Source: Nereocystis luetkeana
Taxonomy: Eukaryota; Sar; Phaeophyceae; Laminariales; Laminariaceae
DNA: 64,000 nucleotides
Direction of reading: 5' to 3'
Assembly: GCA_031213475.1 (NCBI GenBank)
Contig: JARUPZ010000019.1
Coordinates: 5,803,357-5,867,356 of the forward strand
A program made the position numbers and the translations under genes. This document shows, piece by piece, positions 35,901 to 59,544 of this stretch. Numbering within the stretch: position 1 is the stretch's first letter; every line of letters starts with the position of its first letter. The notes under the pieces are model-generated. The model was not told where the DNA came from. It worked only from the letters and a program-made list of their open reading frames with translations, and searched no databases.

Positions 35901-38900
35901 ACCATAGGCCCTGTTAACTATGGTCCCCCGTAATAGTATTGAATATCTTTGTTCCCCCCATCGCAACGCTCGCGCTACAGCAGTAATATTGACAGTACCA
36001 AAAAGGTACGTACAGGGTTGGAACTGTAACATAGTGCGCAAGAGAGAGGGGCGCAACATCCTATTACGGGGGACCATAGTTAATAGGACCAAATATTGTT
36101 AGTAAAAATGGTTAAATATATAGATTTTTATGTGTACCATAGGTCCTGTTAACTATGGCCCTCCGTAATAGGGCTCATACAAAGCGGGCGGGGGGCTGCC
36201 GGAGGGTCAGGCGGGCGAGCGGAATTTTCCGGTAATTTTTTCGTGGCCGTTCGCTCCCCTCGCAGGTTGGTTGGTGTATGCGCGAAGAACGAACAGGCCG
36301 GTCCCAAGAGCCAGCGCTCGTTGTCCATGAGGGTCGTTCACCACAAAAGAGAAGGCTCTGGGTCCGGACCCGAGTACCCTGCCATGGAGAACAACGCTCA
36401 ACAACTGACTACGGCAGTGGGGTACCCCCGACTTCACCCTTCAGGGACTGCAGTCTCGTTTGGGGGATAACGTACTTAGAGTTTGATAGCTTTGTCCCCA
36501 GAACGGGACTGCAGTCCTAAAAGGGCCAAGAGCTTCCGACTCAAGATAATACGGAGTGAAACACGGAATAAACAGAGCGTTTTTTGTTTTTGTTTTTTCG
36601 GCTTGGAACGGAAAATGTACAGACATGTAGCGATATAGCGATTTTGCTTGTTCTCGTCCATTTGCTCTTGACCCGGGTATGTAACGCCTCTGCAATAGCG
36701 GGGAGACCCCGACGATTACGAACAGAATGGCGCGGCAATCGCTCTCTCACAGCGGTCTGCGGCATGCCCTTCGCAGCGATGAGAGCTCAAGCACAACACC
36801 CCAGGCCCTCCAACCTTCGCATCCGTGACATTGAGATTCGCTGTTCGTTTGGGCATAGCAGGGCACGTGAGCACGTGCCTTGATGGGCGACAGCAGTATC
36901 GGAAACGAGTTGACGGCAGCTGAATCAATCTGATTGTGTTGCTACGCTATTATTAACAGTGTGTAGGGCAGCCGTACATCTGCGTGTGAAGCATCAATTT
37001 TACATGTACAGCAGTACTACATGGCCCTGGTAAAAGAGGTACAGTACTGTTGTGTGCCAGGTATTGTTTTGGTATTTTACATTTTGAAACGAATAGAGAT
37101 ATAGTCGTGGTATTTTTCTTTCTTGGTTTTCTGTAAAAATCGTTCTGCTGCAGCCTGAGACCACGGACGTAAAAATGACTTTCCAATCGGTATGGAATCC
37201 GAATGTGCTGGCGTGTGAGCGGACGGAGCGTTTTTTTGTTCTTGTTTTATTGCTCCCGTTATCTAACTCACGTCAACTCGATGTAATATGGTCATGACCC
37301 ATGCACATGCCCGTAAGCCGCCGTGGGGCGCTGGAACCCACTCGAACCGAGTTCTCCCACCTTAAACCTTATGGTACTGCTGTTAGTACTGCAGTTCCGT
37401 TTTGGGGGACGAACCACTCAAAATCCAAGCAGCCCGTCCCCAAAACGGGGCTACAGCCTTGAAAGGGCTCGACAGCTTTTGCGCTCTGTGAGCAGAAACG
37501 CTCACCGGCTCGAGAGAGAGGGTTTACTCTTTATCCCGAGACAATAACAAATCGCCCTTCAGCGGAGACAAGAGCGGTATTTCTGGCCTGCTCCGAGGTG
37601 TGCCCCGCTATAAAGTATTTCTGCTGTAGCATGTAGCGCGTACTCGTACGTGTAACGAGAGGAAGTATAGTATTCTCCTCGCTTGCGGCAGTTTTTTTTT
37701 TTCTTTCTACAGTAGTATCTGTTTTTGTTTTTATGCTCCCATCAGCGCCCACGATCAAGTGTTGCTCTCTCGCACCCCGAGTTGTCGCCCTGCGCTCCCC
37801 CTCTAGTAGGCACCGTGCTCCCACCCGGACCTCAGCCCTCCACAATCGATCCTCCTGGAAATACATTGCCGTCGGCAGGACTGTGAGAGCGAAGCGATTG
37901 GTCGGTCGCAAAACATCAGAGTTCGCCACCTCAACAACCACGTGTCCCGCTGTACACTAACTGTATACACGCTAGATACTTCGAAAATAATACAGGGCAA
38001 ACCGCAAATTGCGAGTGCTATACACAGCGAGCGGTCTGGTGCTGCTGTCTGTGGTGATGAACTCAATTTTTTTGCGGCCGACCTGTCGCATTGGTTCGCT
38101 GACAGCCCTACCGGTGGCAGGCTAAACTCAGGGTCAATTGGGAGATCTCGGGTCCGGGTGGGGTCAGGTCGGCGCGGGGGCAGAGGGTGCCGAGCGGGAG
38201 CAGGGCCCCAAGCGCACCCGCGGAGAAATTGCACGTACGTGCAAGCTTCTTAGATTTGCACGCACTATGTTTTAGCACCTGTCACCCTGTTCTCATTTGG
38301 TACTTTAACCCCCCAATGGGCCTATATCCCACTTGGCACCCTGCTCCCACTTAGTGGTGCAGAAATACAATCGGCCCTCCGTAAGAGCCGCCGGAGGCCC
38401 ACCTCACACCCTGACCCCAATCTGGTACCATGTAGGCCATACATATCAACAACAACTCCTGTTGTACATACAGCCGTATAAACTGAATTTACGTGCAAAA
38501 TCTGAGGAGGCTTGCACGGACGGGCAATTCCTCCGCCTCTCTGCCAAACGGGGTGCGAAAGCAGCAGCAAATATTATGCGCGTACAAGCGCTGAGGGGAG
38601 CACGTTTTCTGTGGGTTTGCATTTTTCAGGGTTTTTCGCGGGTCATGACCCAACCCGCGGGTGTCGGGTCAGGGGGTGTTCACAAATCACGGGTCGGGTC
38701 GGGTCGGGTCAACATGGTTTCAAATACCATGGGTCGGACGAGGTCGGGTCAAGAGGTGATGAAAGCTCACGGGTCGGGTCAGGTCATGACCCGCGACATG
38801 ACCCGCGAGAAATGGGTCACTCGCGGGTCGGGCCAGCATGAACCGCAAGTTTGTTTTTTGCTCACCCGCGGGTCGGACCCGCGCATCCGGCTCGCGGATC

Positions 38901-41900
38901 CACACTTCTCGCTCTCTTACTCAAAGGCTTATCTCGTACTAATACTTAAAAACAATAAAACATCGCCAAATACATATACGCATGCCCGCATCCATCCATA
39001 CCCCCTACAGCCAGGCCACATATCGAGAGTCGACCCACGTGCCGCACCCGCGAGTCGAATCCGTGGGTCAAGATAAACGATCTCGCGGGGTCAAGGTGAC
39101 CCGACCCGCATGAAACCCGTGTCGCACGGGTCAATCGGAAGGTGGCGGGTCGGGTGGGGTCGGGTCAGGAGGTTTTGAAGTCTCGCGGGTGGGGTCGGGT
39201 CGGGTCAAGAGAGTTTCAAATCTCACGGGTCGGGTCGAGTCAAGAGGGTTTAAAAATCTCGCCCGTCGGGTCCGGTCAAGCCAACACCCCCCAAATTTTT
39301 CGCCGGTCGGGTCGGGTCAGCTGACCCGATCCGACCCTACCCGATCCGTGAGGTTTGACCTGACCCGCGAAAAGCCCCGGTAATTTTACGTTGCACGAGT
39401 ATGCGCATAGATTTACTTTCATATTTTCCCTGAGCGTGCTCGGTTGGTACACCCCTGGCCTCTCACAGAGCTCCCACTTGAACACCGCCTCCTTCTACAA
39501 CTTGCCGGCGAGAGACTTTTTTACCTTTCCGGTTTCGTGTGCGAGCGTGTACCCAGAGCACGGCAACGCGGGCGTGCACGGTGCCATCGCGGGTGTCAGC
39601 GGGCGCTGGCGGATAGAGGGGGGGGGTTGCAGGGAGCGCGGTCGCCGTTTTCGTGGCTAGGCGTCGCGTGGACATCGAGGCACGAGGGAAGCACGAATGG
39701 GCTCTGTCTGGCCCCCTGATGTTGGGTTGAATATCATCCGTATGTACTGAGTCTAAACGGGTCGTTTTTGGTTGCCAAATAATATTCAAGCGGTGCTCAT
39801 TTTTGCCAACAAGCCGCAGTTCAGAGAGAGAGAGAGAGCTCCGCGCCTGAGCACCAATAGTATCGAGCTGGCGGAAGAGGGTCGCGGTGAGCACCGTCCT
39901 TCACGCTAGACGGGGCGATAGACTTCACTGGGGCAGAGAGGGATGAAAGCTTTACCCGGACCGAATCGGTGGCGAGGTGGTCGCGAGAGGGGCGGGCAGC
40001 GTACGAGGCTTAGAGAAGCTCTGATGTTCGTTTTTTTTTAGCGGCGCAAGGTGTTCCAAAATCAGACGGGAAGTAATGATATCAGAGAGGACGGGGATTT
40101 TTTTTTTTTTTAATTCAAACTTGCGTTTTCATGTGATTATTTTATTGCGGTGCTAACACTGCTGTGCCGTGCTTTTTCTTTCGTACATATCAAAAGAAGT
40201 ATGTGGAAGTATGTACGTACACGCCGCGTCCGGGTTGTTTTCTTGGATGGAGCATGGAGCTCTTGGCATTTTTTGCAAGTCGCCTGTTTGCACCTTTTTT
40301 TCTGCACCCTCTGTTCCGTTTCTGTTCTGTTCCGTTACATTCTTCCTCCTGAGCGAGTCTAGCGGGCGGAACCGCCCGCTACGCGGTGCGCCTTATATCT
40401 CGATATAATACGAACAAATGCTGAGGACCCTGAGAGACGACCGGAGGGTTACGGGTTACATAAAGGCATAAAGGCCACTCAAGCAGAGATAAACACAGGC
40501 ATCATATTACGTGACACTTGGAAACTGGAAACATCAGACTTGCCGTCTGAACGTGATGCATGCGGAATAAGTTATCCCTTTTAGGACTGCAGCCCCCTTA
40601 TCGGAACAAACTACTCAAATTTCAAGTAGTTTGTCTCCAAAACGGGACTGCGGTTCTCAAAGGGTTTTGATCTGCTGTGTGGGGTGGGGAGACACATGAT
40701 ACTGCCTGTAGAATAGAGGAAATATGTGTCATTCGGTACCGGTACCTGGTACTTGGTGAACTTGAGAAGTGAACGATTTCCACACATTGGACAGATAGAT
40801 TATCTAAAGATACATCATCTACAGATATATCATCTACAGACAGATCATCTACGTAGATCCTAACCCGCCGTTAGGATATACCTGGTATCGTACAGGAGCC
40901 GTAGTACAGGTGCAACCCAGGACGACTTGTGCTACTACTGCTGTAGATCACGGAGTTTTACGGCTCCCACCCGGCAACATGGGCTACTACTGCTGTACAT
41001 ACAGGCCATACAGATCATAAATCTACCTGCCCTGAAGGATCTAGCTCATGCATCAAGTGGGAATGGTCTATCTGATCTGTCCGACTCAGGTAGGTTTATT
41101 TAGACAGAAGTCTACTGGCCACCGGGCATAAATACAATACGTACCGGGTTCACAACTAAGTAGTAGTCTCCGCCATGCCACGGGTCGACGGGACTCCGAC
41201 AAAGGGATACGTACGATACACCTGGTAGCCATGGCCAGTGATAGCCGATAGTCTGAACTGCTGCAGGAAGGCAAAGCCCGCTCTGCACTGCTGTACAGGA
41301 TCGTGGTCAGATTGGAGATTGAGGTGTTGCCTGCGTATCATTTCTGTCCGACGATGTAAGGACTGTTTTTGATATTAACATGAAGATATAACGGTCATTA
41401 CATTTCCGGACACAGCAGTGGTATATATCGCCGCGCAGGTACGATATGCCAAAGCGAACAGCATTACTGCTGTCCAGGTATTGGCTGCCAGTCGCCCTAC
41501 CCCTTGGTTTGTAGTAGAAAGATAGTCGAAGGGTGGAGGGTAGAGGAGTATGATGAGATGATAAGAGGGGGTGCCTATAATAGTACGTGTCCACCCTTGT
41601 CGCACCTGCGACGCTTCTGCTCTGCGCGAAGACACAATTGACGAACACTCCCTGCCCGCGACGCATGCCACCCTCGATGAAAGAAGTGCACTCGTCCAAC
41701 CGCACCAACAAGTTTTCCGAGGGGAGGTCTAGAACAGGCACTTCCAGATAGGTGAACCCGCTTCCGTTGTTGTTGCCGATAGTGTTGCAGCTGTCGCCTT
41801 CTTCGCCGTCATTATCACGCCCCTCTAGAGGCTCCTCCCCTCCAACCTTGTCCCGATGAAACGCAGGAGTGCCGACGCAAACGATTCTTGAGACACCGTG

Positions 41901-42065
41901 TCTTCGCAAGAGCTGCCGGTTTTGAGCAGCCCTCTGAGTGCCAAGAAACAGCCTAGCGCGTGTTTCCTTCAGCACACAGTAAATTCCTTGGTCTAGCTCT
42001 TTGTGCTGCGAGCTATCGATGGCACCAGCGCCGAGAGAATTGGCTGTAGTCGTATTTGCCATCAT
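28885..42065 (-). CDS. YVH1/DUSP12-type dual-specificity phosphatase (2 exons: 42065-41606, 29978-28885)
   Basis: Predicted 517 aa. Residues 26-200 are a dual-specificity phosphatase domain: RLFLGTQRAAQN at 39-49, IVCVG, an acidic insert at about 70-103, FTYLEVPVLDLPSENL, the CX5R loop (C144 to R150), then VVAAYLMKHKAMPYLRAVDEVRK and INPGFEAQLALY. The C-terminus is the DUSP12/YVH1 zinc domain: YRCRACRAPLF (C313, C316), CCTSVFTEVLGWVE, GKILCPG, LGSWSLDGAACSCGRMVKPAFQFTLSRIE. Known YVH1 proteins act in late 60S ribosome maturation through the zinc domain, so that role is inferred here. Residues 260-425 are low complexity (poly-Gly, poly-Ala). The exons join in phase 1 exactly inside the helix after the active site, across an 11.6-kb intron. 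Odd points: the His before the catalytic Cys is Asn, and the loop Gly is Ala. The start is the ATG at 42065; the next codon is also ATG. Confidence 0.9.
30689..30797 (-). mobile_element. MITE-A copy 6 (reversed)
   Basis: Ends TATTACGGGGGGCCATAG and ATGGTCCCGCGTAATA with the core in reverse (CACTAACAATATTTGGTCC). A bare family end (GCCCCCTCGTAATAG) stands immediately upstream at 30640-30681. Confidence 0.85.
31310..32131. mobile_element. 0.8-kb inverted-repeat element, copy 2
   Basis: The ends GGGCCCATCTTA and GTTAAGACGGGCCC are inverted. The body aligns along its whole length with 13604-14406, including TGATTTGCATCTGACTGG and the GC-rich centre around GAGCGATAGCCTCTTCGG. It has no transposase and is non-autonomous. 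It lies in the phosphatase intron and lacks the outer 23-bp ends of copy 1. Confidence 0.82.
32598..32781 (+). mobile_element. MITE-A copy 7 (with motif and about 70 bp of extra sequence)
   Basis: The left end CACGGGGGCCCATAGTA is followed by extra sequence, then a repeated left end (CACGGGAGGACC) leading into a normal body. The middle reads AAATATATACCTGGTAGG: the inserted motif is in the opposite orientation to copies 3 and 13. Confidence 0.75.
33716..33824 (+). mobile_element. MITE-A copy 8
   Basis: Ends TATTACGGGGTACCATAG and CTATGGTCCCCCGTAATA, 109 bp, well preserved. In the phosphatase intron. Empty for the motif. Confidence 0.9.
34249..34364 (+). mobile_element. MITE-A copy 9 (diverged)
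   Basis: Ends ATTACGGTGGGACATTAC and ATATGGCCCCACGCAATA. Core AGGACCAAATACCTTCG. More diverged than its neighbours, with a GT run inside. Confidence 0.75.
35827..35935 (+). mobile_element. MITE-A copy 10
   Basis: Ends TATTGCGGGGGGCCATAG and CTATGGTCCCCCGTAATA. It differs from copy 11 at only a handful of positions, so both are recent. Confidence 0.92.
36062..36170 (+). mobile_element. MITE-A copy 11 (near consensus)
   Basis: 109 bp. Ends TATTACGGGGGACCATAG and ACTATGGCCCTCCGTAATA. The flanking TA on both sides suggests a TA target duplication, as in Tc1/mariner-type MITEs (inference). Confidence 0.92.
36433..36529. mobile_element. MITE-B copy f
   Basis: Left TTCACCCTTCAGGGACTGC, right GCAGTCCTAAAAGGGCCAA. 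The TTAA borders are mutated. Confidence 0.82.
37362..37472. mobile_element. MITE-B copy g (with small left-arm insert)
   Basis: Left TTAAACCTTATGGTACTGC followed by a short extra repeat, then GCAGTTCCGTTTTGGGGG. The right arm is GGGGCTACAGCCTTGAAAGG. Confidence 0.75.
38285..38490 (+). repeat. R6 dispersed repeat, copy 2 (longest)
   Basis: TTCTCATTTGGTACTTTAAC, then TTGGCACCCTGCTCCCAC, GCCGCCGGAGGCCCACC and CATATCAACAACAACTCC. It begins in the same kind of setting as copy 1, after a GC-rich tract. Confidence 0.75.
38640..38895. repeat. GGGTC minisatellite block
   Basis: CACGGGTCGGGTCGGGTC and similar, spaced by short T/A-rich words (TTTCAAATACCATGGG), changing to GACCCGCG orientation near 38790. 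Confidence 0.82.
39020..39370. repeat. GGGTC minisatellite with 55-60-bp higher-order units
   Basis: Units of GGGTC runs followed by AGGAGGTTTTGAAGTCTCGC or AGAGGGTTTAAAAATCTCGC repeat about four times, then flip to GACCC orientation at about 39320. Confidence 0.82.
40572..40668. mobile_element. MITE-B copy h
   Basis: Left TTATCCCTTTTAGGACTGC, right GCGGTTCTCAAAGGGTTT. The loop AAATTTCAAGTAGTTTG is identical to copy b. Confidence 0.82.
40790..41090 (+). repeat. R5 repeat
   Basis: Repeated CATCTACAGATATATCATC words, AACCCAGGACGACTTGTGC and ATACAGATCATAAATCTACC. In the phosphatase intron. Confidence 0.72.
41606..42065 (-). CDS. DUSP12-like exon 1 (start to phosphatase loop)
   Basis: 460 nt. 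It carries residues 1-153 with the FVNCVFAQSRS loop and ends at GCAG|GTGCGA in phase 1. A TTG-initiated extension upstream to 42152 is open but unnecessary, because two ATGs stand in tandem at 42065 and 42062. Confidence 0.88.
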
Positions 42066-42416
42066 TTGTGGTAGAGTTCGTTCACCCCACTTCACTCTGC
42101 AGTCTGCACTAACTTCTTGACATGCAGGACTCTCAAGACTTGTGCACGACAAACGACAAAGCTTTTTTCTTTTTTACTAAATTTTTGAAAAGCAAGAGTT
42201 CATATAGAGTTATGGCGGTTATGAGGCGGGGAGTTTCAGATCTCCAGATCCTCGGCACCCGCGCTGCGCACACACACCTCGCCTGGCCTTGGCACAGATG
42301 CAGCGGTAGTGGTACAGTCTATCACCATTGGGGGAGAACTACGATATTCCAGGTTGCAAAGCGCCCCAGTCCGTTTCCTGTTCGTTTTGTCTTCGCTGAG
42401 TTCGCCAACAGCGACG
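42066..42416. promoter_or_regulatory. Shared 351-bp divergent promoter region
   Basis: It lies between the start codons of the phosphatase (-) and the TMEM220-like gene (+). An inverted CCAAT box (ACCATTGGGGG) is at about 42323. No convincing TATA box is seen. The block is free of the repeat families that fill the surroundings, which fits a conserved bidirectional promoter. Confidence 0.5.
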
Positions 42417-55522
<13,106 letters not shown>

Positions 55523-55638
55523 GTCAACCCGGAAGTACGACTGACTGCAGGGTAATTGTAATTCATAGATGGAGTTCACACAGCGGAAGGTTGGTTATCA
55601 TGCGAAGTAGACCCGCAACCTGAAAAAAACTGCCGTCG

Positions 55639-55683
55639 CTGCTCCTGCTGCTGCTGCTGCTGCTGCTGATGCGGCTGCTGCTG
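55639..55683. repeat. CTG microsatellite
   Basis: About ten CTG units plus imperfect ones. Confidence 0.93.
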
Positions 55684-56284
55684 TGCGCACTTTACCGGGA
55701 CAGGCCTGCCGAAAGCCGTCTCGCCAAAGCCCGTCTGTTGCAGCCGCCGTTTGGCGGCCGGGGGCTGGCCTCTTGCCCCGGTACCGGACCCCCCAAAAAA
55801 TAGTTACGAGGTTTATTTTTCATCACGAGAGAGATCCTACTACGGTCGTTGGTGCATCGCTGCTTTGTTGTCGCCTCGTGGAAGAAGAAAGAGAGATCGC
55901 GATCGGTACGCTGGGTGGCGCCAATGTTCGCGCGAAGAACAGCAGAGGAAAGCCAGCAGCGCTGATATCGTGCGCGTCGCGCTGCCGTGCCGTGTTGGGC
56001 CTGGCGCATCGTGGTACTGACTACTGCTGCTTCGCGTGGATACCAATATTTACGGAAGGTCGTCGCCTGTGTCGAACGTAGATCTGTGTTCCATGTACCA
56101 GGTGCATGCCTTCTTGCTGATCTCCTTCCTCTTCGAGCTGAGGTTGCCCTGTTCCTCTCGTCAACATTACCCCCAACGTTTTTTTTTATAAATGAGCTAT
56201 TCATACTTGAAATCTCGGAGGGTGGGATAATTTTTGCACACTGTAGCAGGGCATATTAAGCCCTTGCTCCCATTCGGTGGCGCT

Positions 56285-56385
56285 TAGGTATGGGCTGGGA
56301 GGGGGGGGGGGCATTTGTTGCTCGCCTTAGTCATTTGACCGTTGATCACGCATGCCTTTCGAGACGGCTGGCGGGGGGGTTGGAG
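56285..56385 (-). repeat. R4 dispersed repeat
   Basis: A G run, then TTGTTGCTCGCCTTAGTC, GACCGTTGATCACGCATGCC and TTTCGAGACGGC. Confidence 0.78.
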
Positions 56386-56767
56386 TTGGGTTGGTGACCA
56401 CGACGCCCGCACGAGGCCTTGACGGCGTGTGTGTTGTGTGTGTTGTGTACGTGTGTGTGCCGCCGCCGCTGCACGTGGCGCGCTTGGCGGCTGAACGAGG
56501 TGCGCAACCCGTTTTTTTCTGCTTGTTTTTGTGTTGTGGATGTTGAGCGGTGACGTGTGGGGCGAGAGTGTTTATTTTTTTTTATTTTTTTTCGTTTTTC
56601 TTTGTGATACGTTTTTTTTTGCTTGTATATAATTCGGCGGTTGCTATGATGCGTAGAGCCCGATCTGGAGCTGTGGTGGTGACATTTTATGCTAAAAAGG
56701 GCACTTTGGCACCTCGTTGTTGTACGAGTAGGGAGGCTGTCGTTTTTTGTACCCTTTCCCCCCGCCC

Positions 56768-56880
56768 CTCCCACCCCGTATGGTCATGCGACTACGGCTA
56801 TGCATGACATGAGTGCACCCCCCCCCCCCCACCACCTATTGGTCATACGACTATGGCCATGGATGGCATTAGTACGACCC
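56768..56880 (+). repeat. R3 end pieces in tandem, each with a C run
   Basis: TATGGTCATGCGACTACGGC...GACATGAGTGCACC plus a C run, then a second TTGGTCATACGACTATGGCC...GCATTAGTACGACC plus C runs. Two ends side by side. Confidence 0.78.
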
Positions 56881-57044
56881 CCCTACCCCCCCTCCCCCCC
56901 TCCCCTCTCGGTGTACGACGCGCATGGTTGCACTCGGCCAAGACGGCGACGCCTGCTGTTGGCGTTTCCCCCAGTCATTGTCGCGTACGCTTGAGCAGGG
57001 AAAGAGTGTCTCGCCGTCAACGCGCCGTAACCTTGTACACAAAC

Positions 57045-57190
57045 GGACAGATCACGATGTACTATACGGATCATCATCTAGGTCCTTCACCTGCCGCTAT
57101 GGGGTGCTGTGCAGGATCTGTACAGTGCAGATCCAACCCGGGAAACCTGCACTGTAGGTCGTGCAGGTTGTACAACTCCCAGCCGGCAGC
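57045..57190 (+). repeat. R5 repeat
   Basis: CAGATCACGATGTACTATAC, GATCTGTACAGTGCAGATCC, AACCCGGGAAACCTGCAC. A second piece lies at 57470-57540. Confidence 0.68.
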
Positions 57191-58272
57191 ACTCGGCCTA
57201 TGTGCAGGAGCGTCCTGCACAAGAGTTTGTGCGGGATACAGGTCTTATTATTGGTCAAGGCAGGTATTTCAGCCGCCCGGCGTTTTTTTGGAAAAACGCC
57301 TCCAAAACACGCGGCGGAGCCGCTTGACTGTCCCTGCCGACCTCAAGCCCCCCAAAGGGTTCGGGTTAGGGTTAGGGTCAGGCTCAGGCCTGGGGTTGGG
57401 TTGGTCTGGGCTGACGTGCAGAGTTGAAATTGACGACACACGTCCTCAGCAAAGTGACGCTCCTGCACATAGCGGGAGCCACCCGGCAGCATGAGCTCCT
57501 TACTGTAGGCCATACTAGTACAGATCAGGAAGGTATCTGCCCGTGGAAGACGTGGACCGTGAAAGTGAGACTCGAGGATGTGCCCGACGCGCGAAGAACT
57601 TGTTTCCGGAAGGAGAGAAAAGAGGGAAAAGGGAGGGGCGGGTGTCCACTCGGTACCTGTTTTCGCTGTTCTTCGGGCCTGTCACGCACAGCTTATTTGT
57701 TTTTTTTAAGGTTGAGACGCCGCCTGCGAACGCACGGGAGTTAGTTCCTATAGTGCCGGTTGAGTAGTGCCGTTTGCCCGCTATAGTACTGATAGTGCCT
57801 GTGGAATCGCTTGCCACAGATGTGGGTGTGACCAATGTTGGTAGTGTGCGGAGTAGTAGTGTCGGCTGCCGCTATGATTGTCCCGGTATTTTTCGGCTGG
57901 CGCATATGCTTCTATATACAGTGCCGGCATCGTTGGCTGGCGCATAGCGGGCACCCTAGAAACTGCTGCACTCTTTCCTCGGAAAGGATGACAGCACGAC
58001 TCTTTGCTTGGAAAGACAATGTCCGTTTTTATATTGATACAGCAGTGGGCAATATCGATACAGCAGTTGGTAAATTGATACAGTTGGTACGTTCGCAATG
58101 AGGCGGCCATTGTCAAGGCCAGACGTAAGGATATGGCAGGCCAAATCGGTTCGTCCCGAATATACGCTCAACACACATACCAGTATAAATATATATTATA
58201 TATATATATAATATATATATGCATACGGTGTCCGAGCGATTGCTTTCGCTTTGAGACCGGTTTCGACCTTAA

Positions 58273-58369
58273 TTAACCCTTTTAGAACCGCAGTCCCGTT
58301 TGGGGACAAAACTACTTGAAATTTGACTGGTTTGTCCCCAGAACGGGACTGCGGTTCTAAAAGGGTTAA
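58273..58369. mobile_element. MITE-B copy j (near consensus)
   Basis: Both arms pair almost completely, with TTAACCCTTTTAGAACCGC and its complement at the ends. The first member of a five-copy cluster. Confidence 0.92.
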
Positions 58370-58405
58370 CCCCGAGGGGGCGATTTCTCTCGGTACTCCC
58401 GCCTT

Positions 58406-58519
58406 TTAACCCCTTTTCGTAGTACTATTTAATACTGCAGTCCCGTTTTGGGATCAAATCACTTGGAATTTGGCTGGTGTGTCCCCAAAACGGGACTGCG
58501 ATTCTAAAAAGGGGTTCAA
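58406..58519. mobile_element. MITE-B copy k
   Basis: Left TTAACCCCTTTTCGTAG with a short extra TACTATTTAATA, right GCGATTCTAAAAAGGGGTTC. Only about 35 bp from copy j. Confidence 0.82.
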
Positions 58520-58574
58520 GGCCGGTTTCGGCCTTTTCCCGAGCGATTCCTCCCGGTTTCGGCGTTGTCCCGAG

Positions 58575-58691
58575 TCAACCCTTTCAGGGCAAAGTGCAGC
58601 AGTCAGTCCCGTTTTGGGGACAAACCAGTCAAATTCCAAGTAATTTGTTCCCAAAACGGGACTGACTGCAGTGCGTACTGAAAAGGCTTAA
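58575..58691. mobile_element. MITE-B copy l
   Basis: Left TCAACCCTTTCAGGGC, right TACTGAAAAGGCTTAA. The arms are lengthened by a symmetrical GCAGTCAGTCCC / GGGACTGACTGC, so the palindrome was kept while it grew. Confidence 0.8.
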
Positions 58692-59314
58692 GGCGCGTGT
58701 GGTCTCAAATGGAGACGAGGCAAAAGTAGCTATAAGGCAGAGGCTCGACTGCCTTGTTGCGGGGTACCTACCCACCGCTGTACGAACAATCAGATTCTAA
58801 ACCGGGATTGTGGACCTGACCAGAGTGCTGCGAGGTACTAGTGGGCACGTGGCGGTGCGTACTTTGCGCGAAGCAGCCTAGGCACACGACTGCCGCAGGC
58901 GGTATCATCGTGCCGTTATTTTTCGTCTGCTAAGAGGGGTAGTAGTAGACCAGGCGTAGTATCATGTTGTTGTAGTCAGTCGTAGTCCTACTACTGTAGC
59001 ACCGTGTTGGTCGGTGTACCATGCGTGTGTAGTTTGTTTCGTGTGACATTTTTTTCATATACGGAGTACTACATAGGATGGGATGGGAAATCTATTTCAC
59101 GTGTATTAGCCGTGTCCGCTCCTTCTTCTGCTGCGCTGAAGGAGCTTGCTTTTTGTTGCTGCGTCGTGAGGGTCAATATACCGTGCCTTTTGCGTAGTAT
59201 ACTGGTCGCATTGCTTCGTTCGCCATTCTTGTTTCTTGTTTCGTACCGGTAGTTTTTCGCCTGTGTTTCTGTTTGCTCATCCTCCGGCGGAGCCAGCGGT
59301 GAAAACAAAGCCTA

Positions 59315-59413
59315 ATAAACCCTTTTTTGTTTGATCCGCAGCCCCCTTTTGGGTTGGGGACGAAATCACTCGAATTTCAAACAGGTTGTTCCCAAGACGG
59401 GACTGCAGCCTCC
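59315..59413. mobile_element. MITE-B copy m (cut by MITE-A copy 13)
   Basis: The left arm TAAACCCTTTTTTGTTTG and the loop are present. The right arm runs to GACTGCAGCCTCC and is then interrupted by MITE-A. A possible remnant of its end (ATAATAAGGGT) follows MITE-A. Confidence 0.72.
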
Positions 59414-59530
59414 TATTGCGGGGGGACCATAGTTAATAGGACCAAATATTTTTAGTAAAAATGGTTAAATATATACCAGGTAGGTGTTTATGTATACCAT
59501 AGGTCCTATTGACTATGGCCCCCCGTTATA
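59414..59530 (+). mobile_element. MITE-A copy 13 (with motif; inserted in a MITE-B)
   Basis: Ends TATTGCGGGGGGACCATAG and TATGGCCCCCCGTTATA. The middle reads AAATATATACCAGGTAGG. It breaks into the right arm of the MITE-B copy at 59315. Confidence 0.88.
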
Positions 59531-59544
59531 GTATAATAAGGGTG

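Larger units (their letters stand above)
29979..41605 (-). other. Intron of the phosphatase gene (11.6 kb)
   Basis: It holds seven MITE-A copies (30689, 32598, 33716, 34249, 35827, 36062, plus an end fragment at 30640-30681), MITE-B copies (36433, 37362, 40572), the second copy of the 0.8-kb inverted-repeat element (31310), an R6 copy (38285), GGGTC minisatellites (38640-39370) and R5 (40790). The phosphatase domain reads straight across the junction, so no internal exon is missing. Confidence 0.8.

Noticed and set aside
41307..41605. Continuation of phosphatase exon 1 past the donor to 41307
   Set aside because: The residues after SRSVA do not match the family, and splicing to 29978 restores the expected helix.
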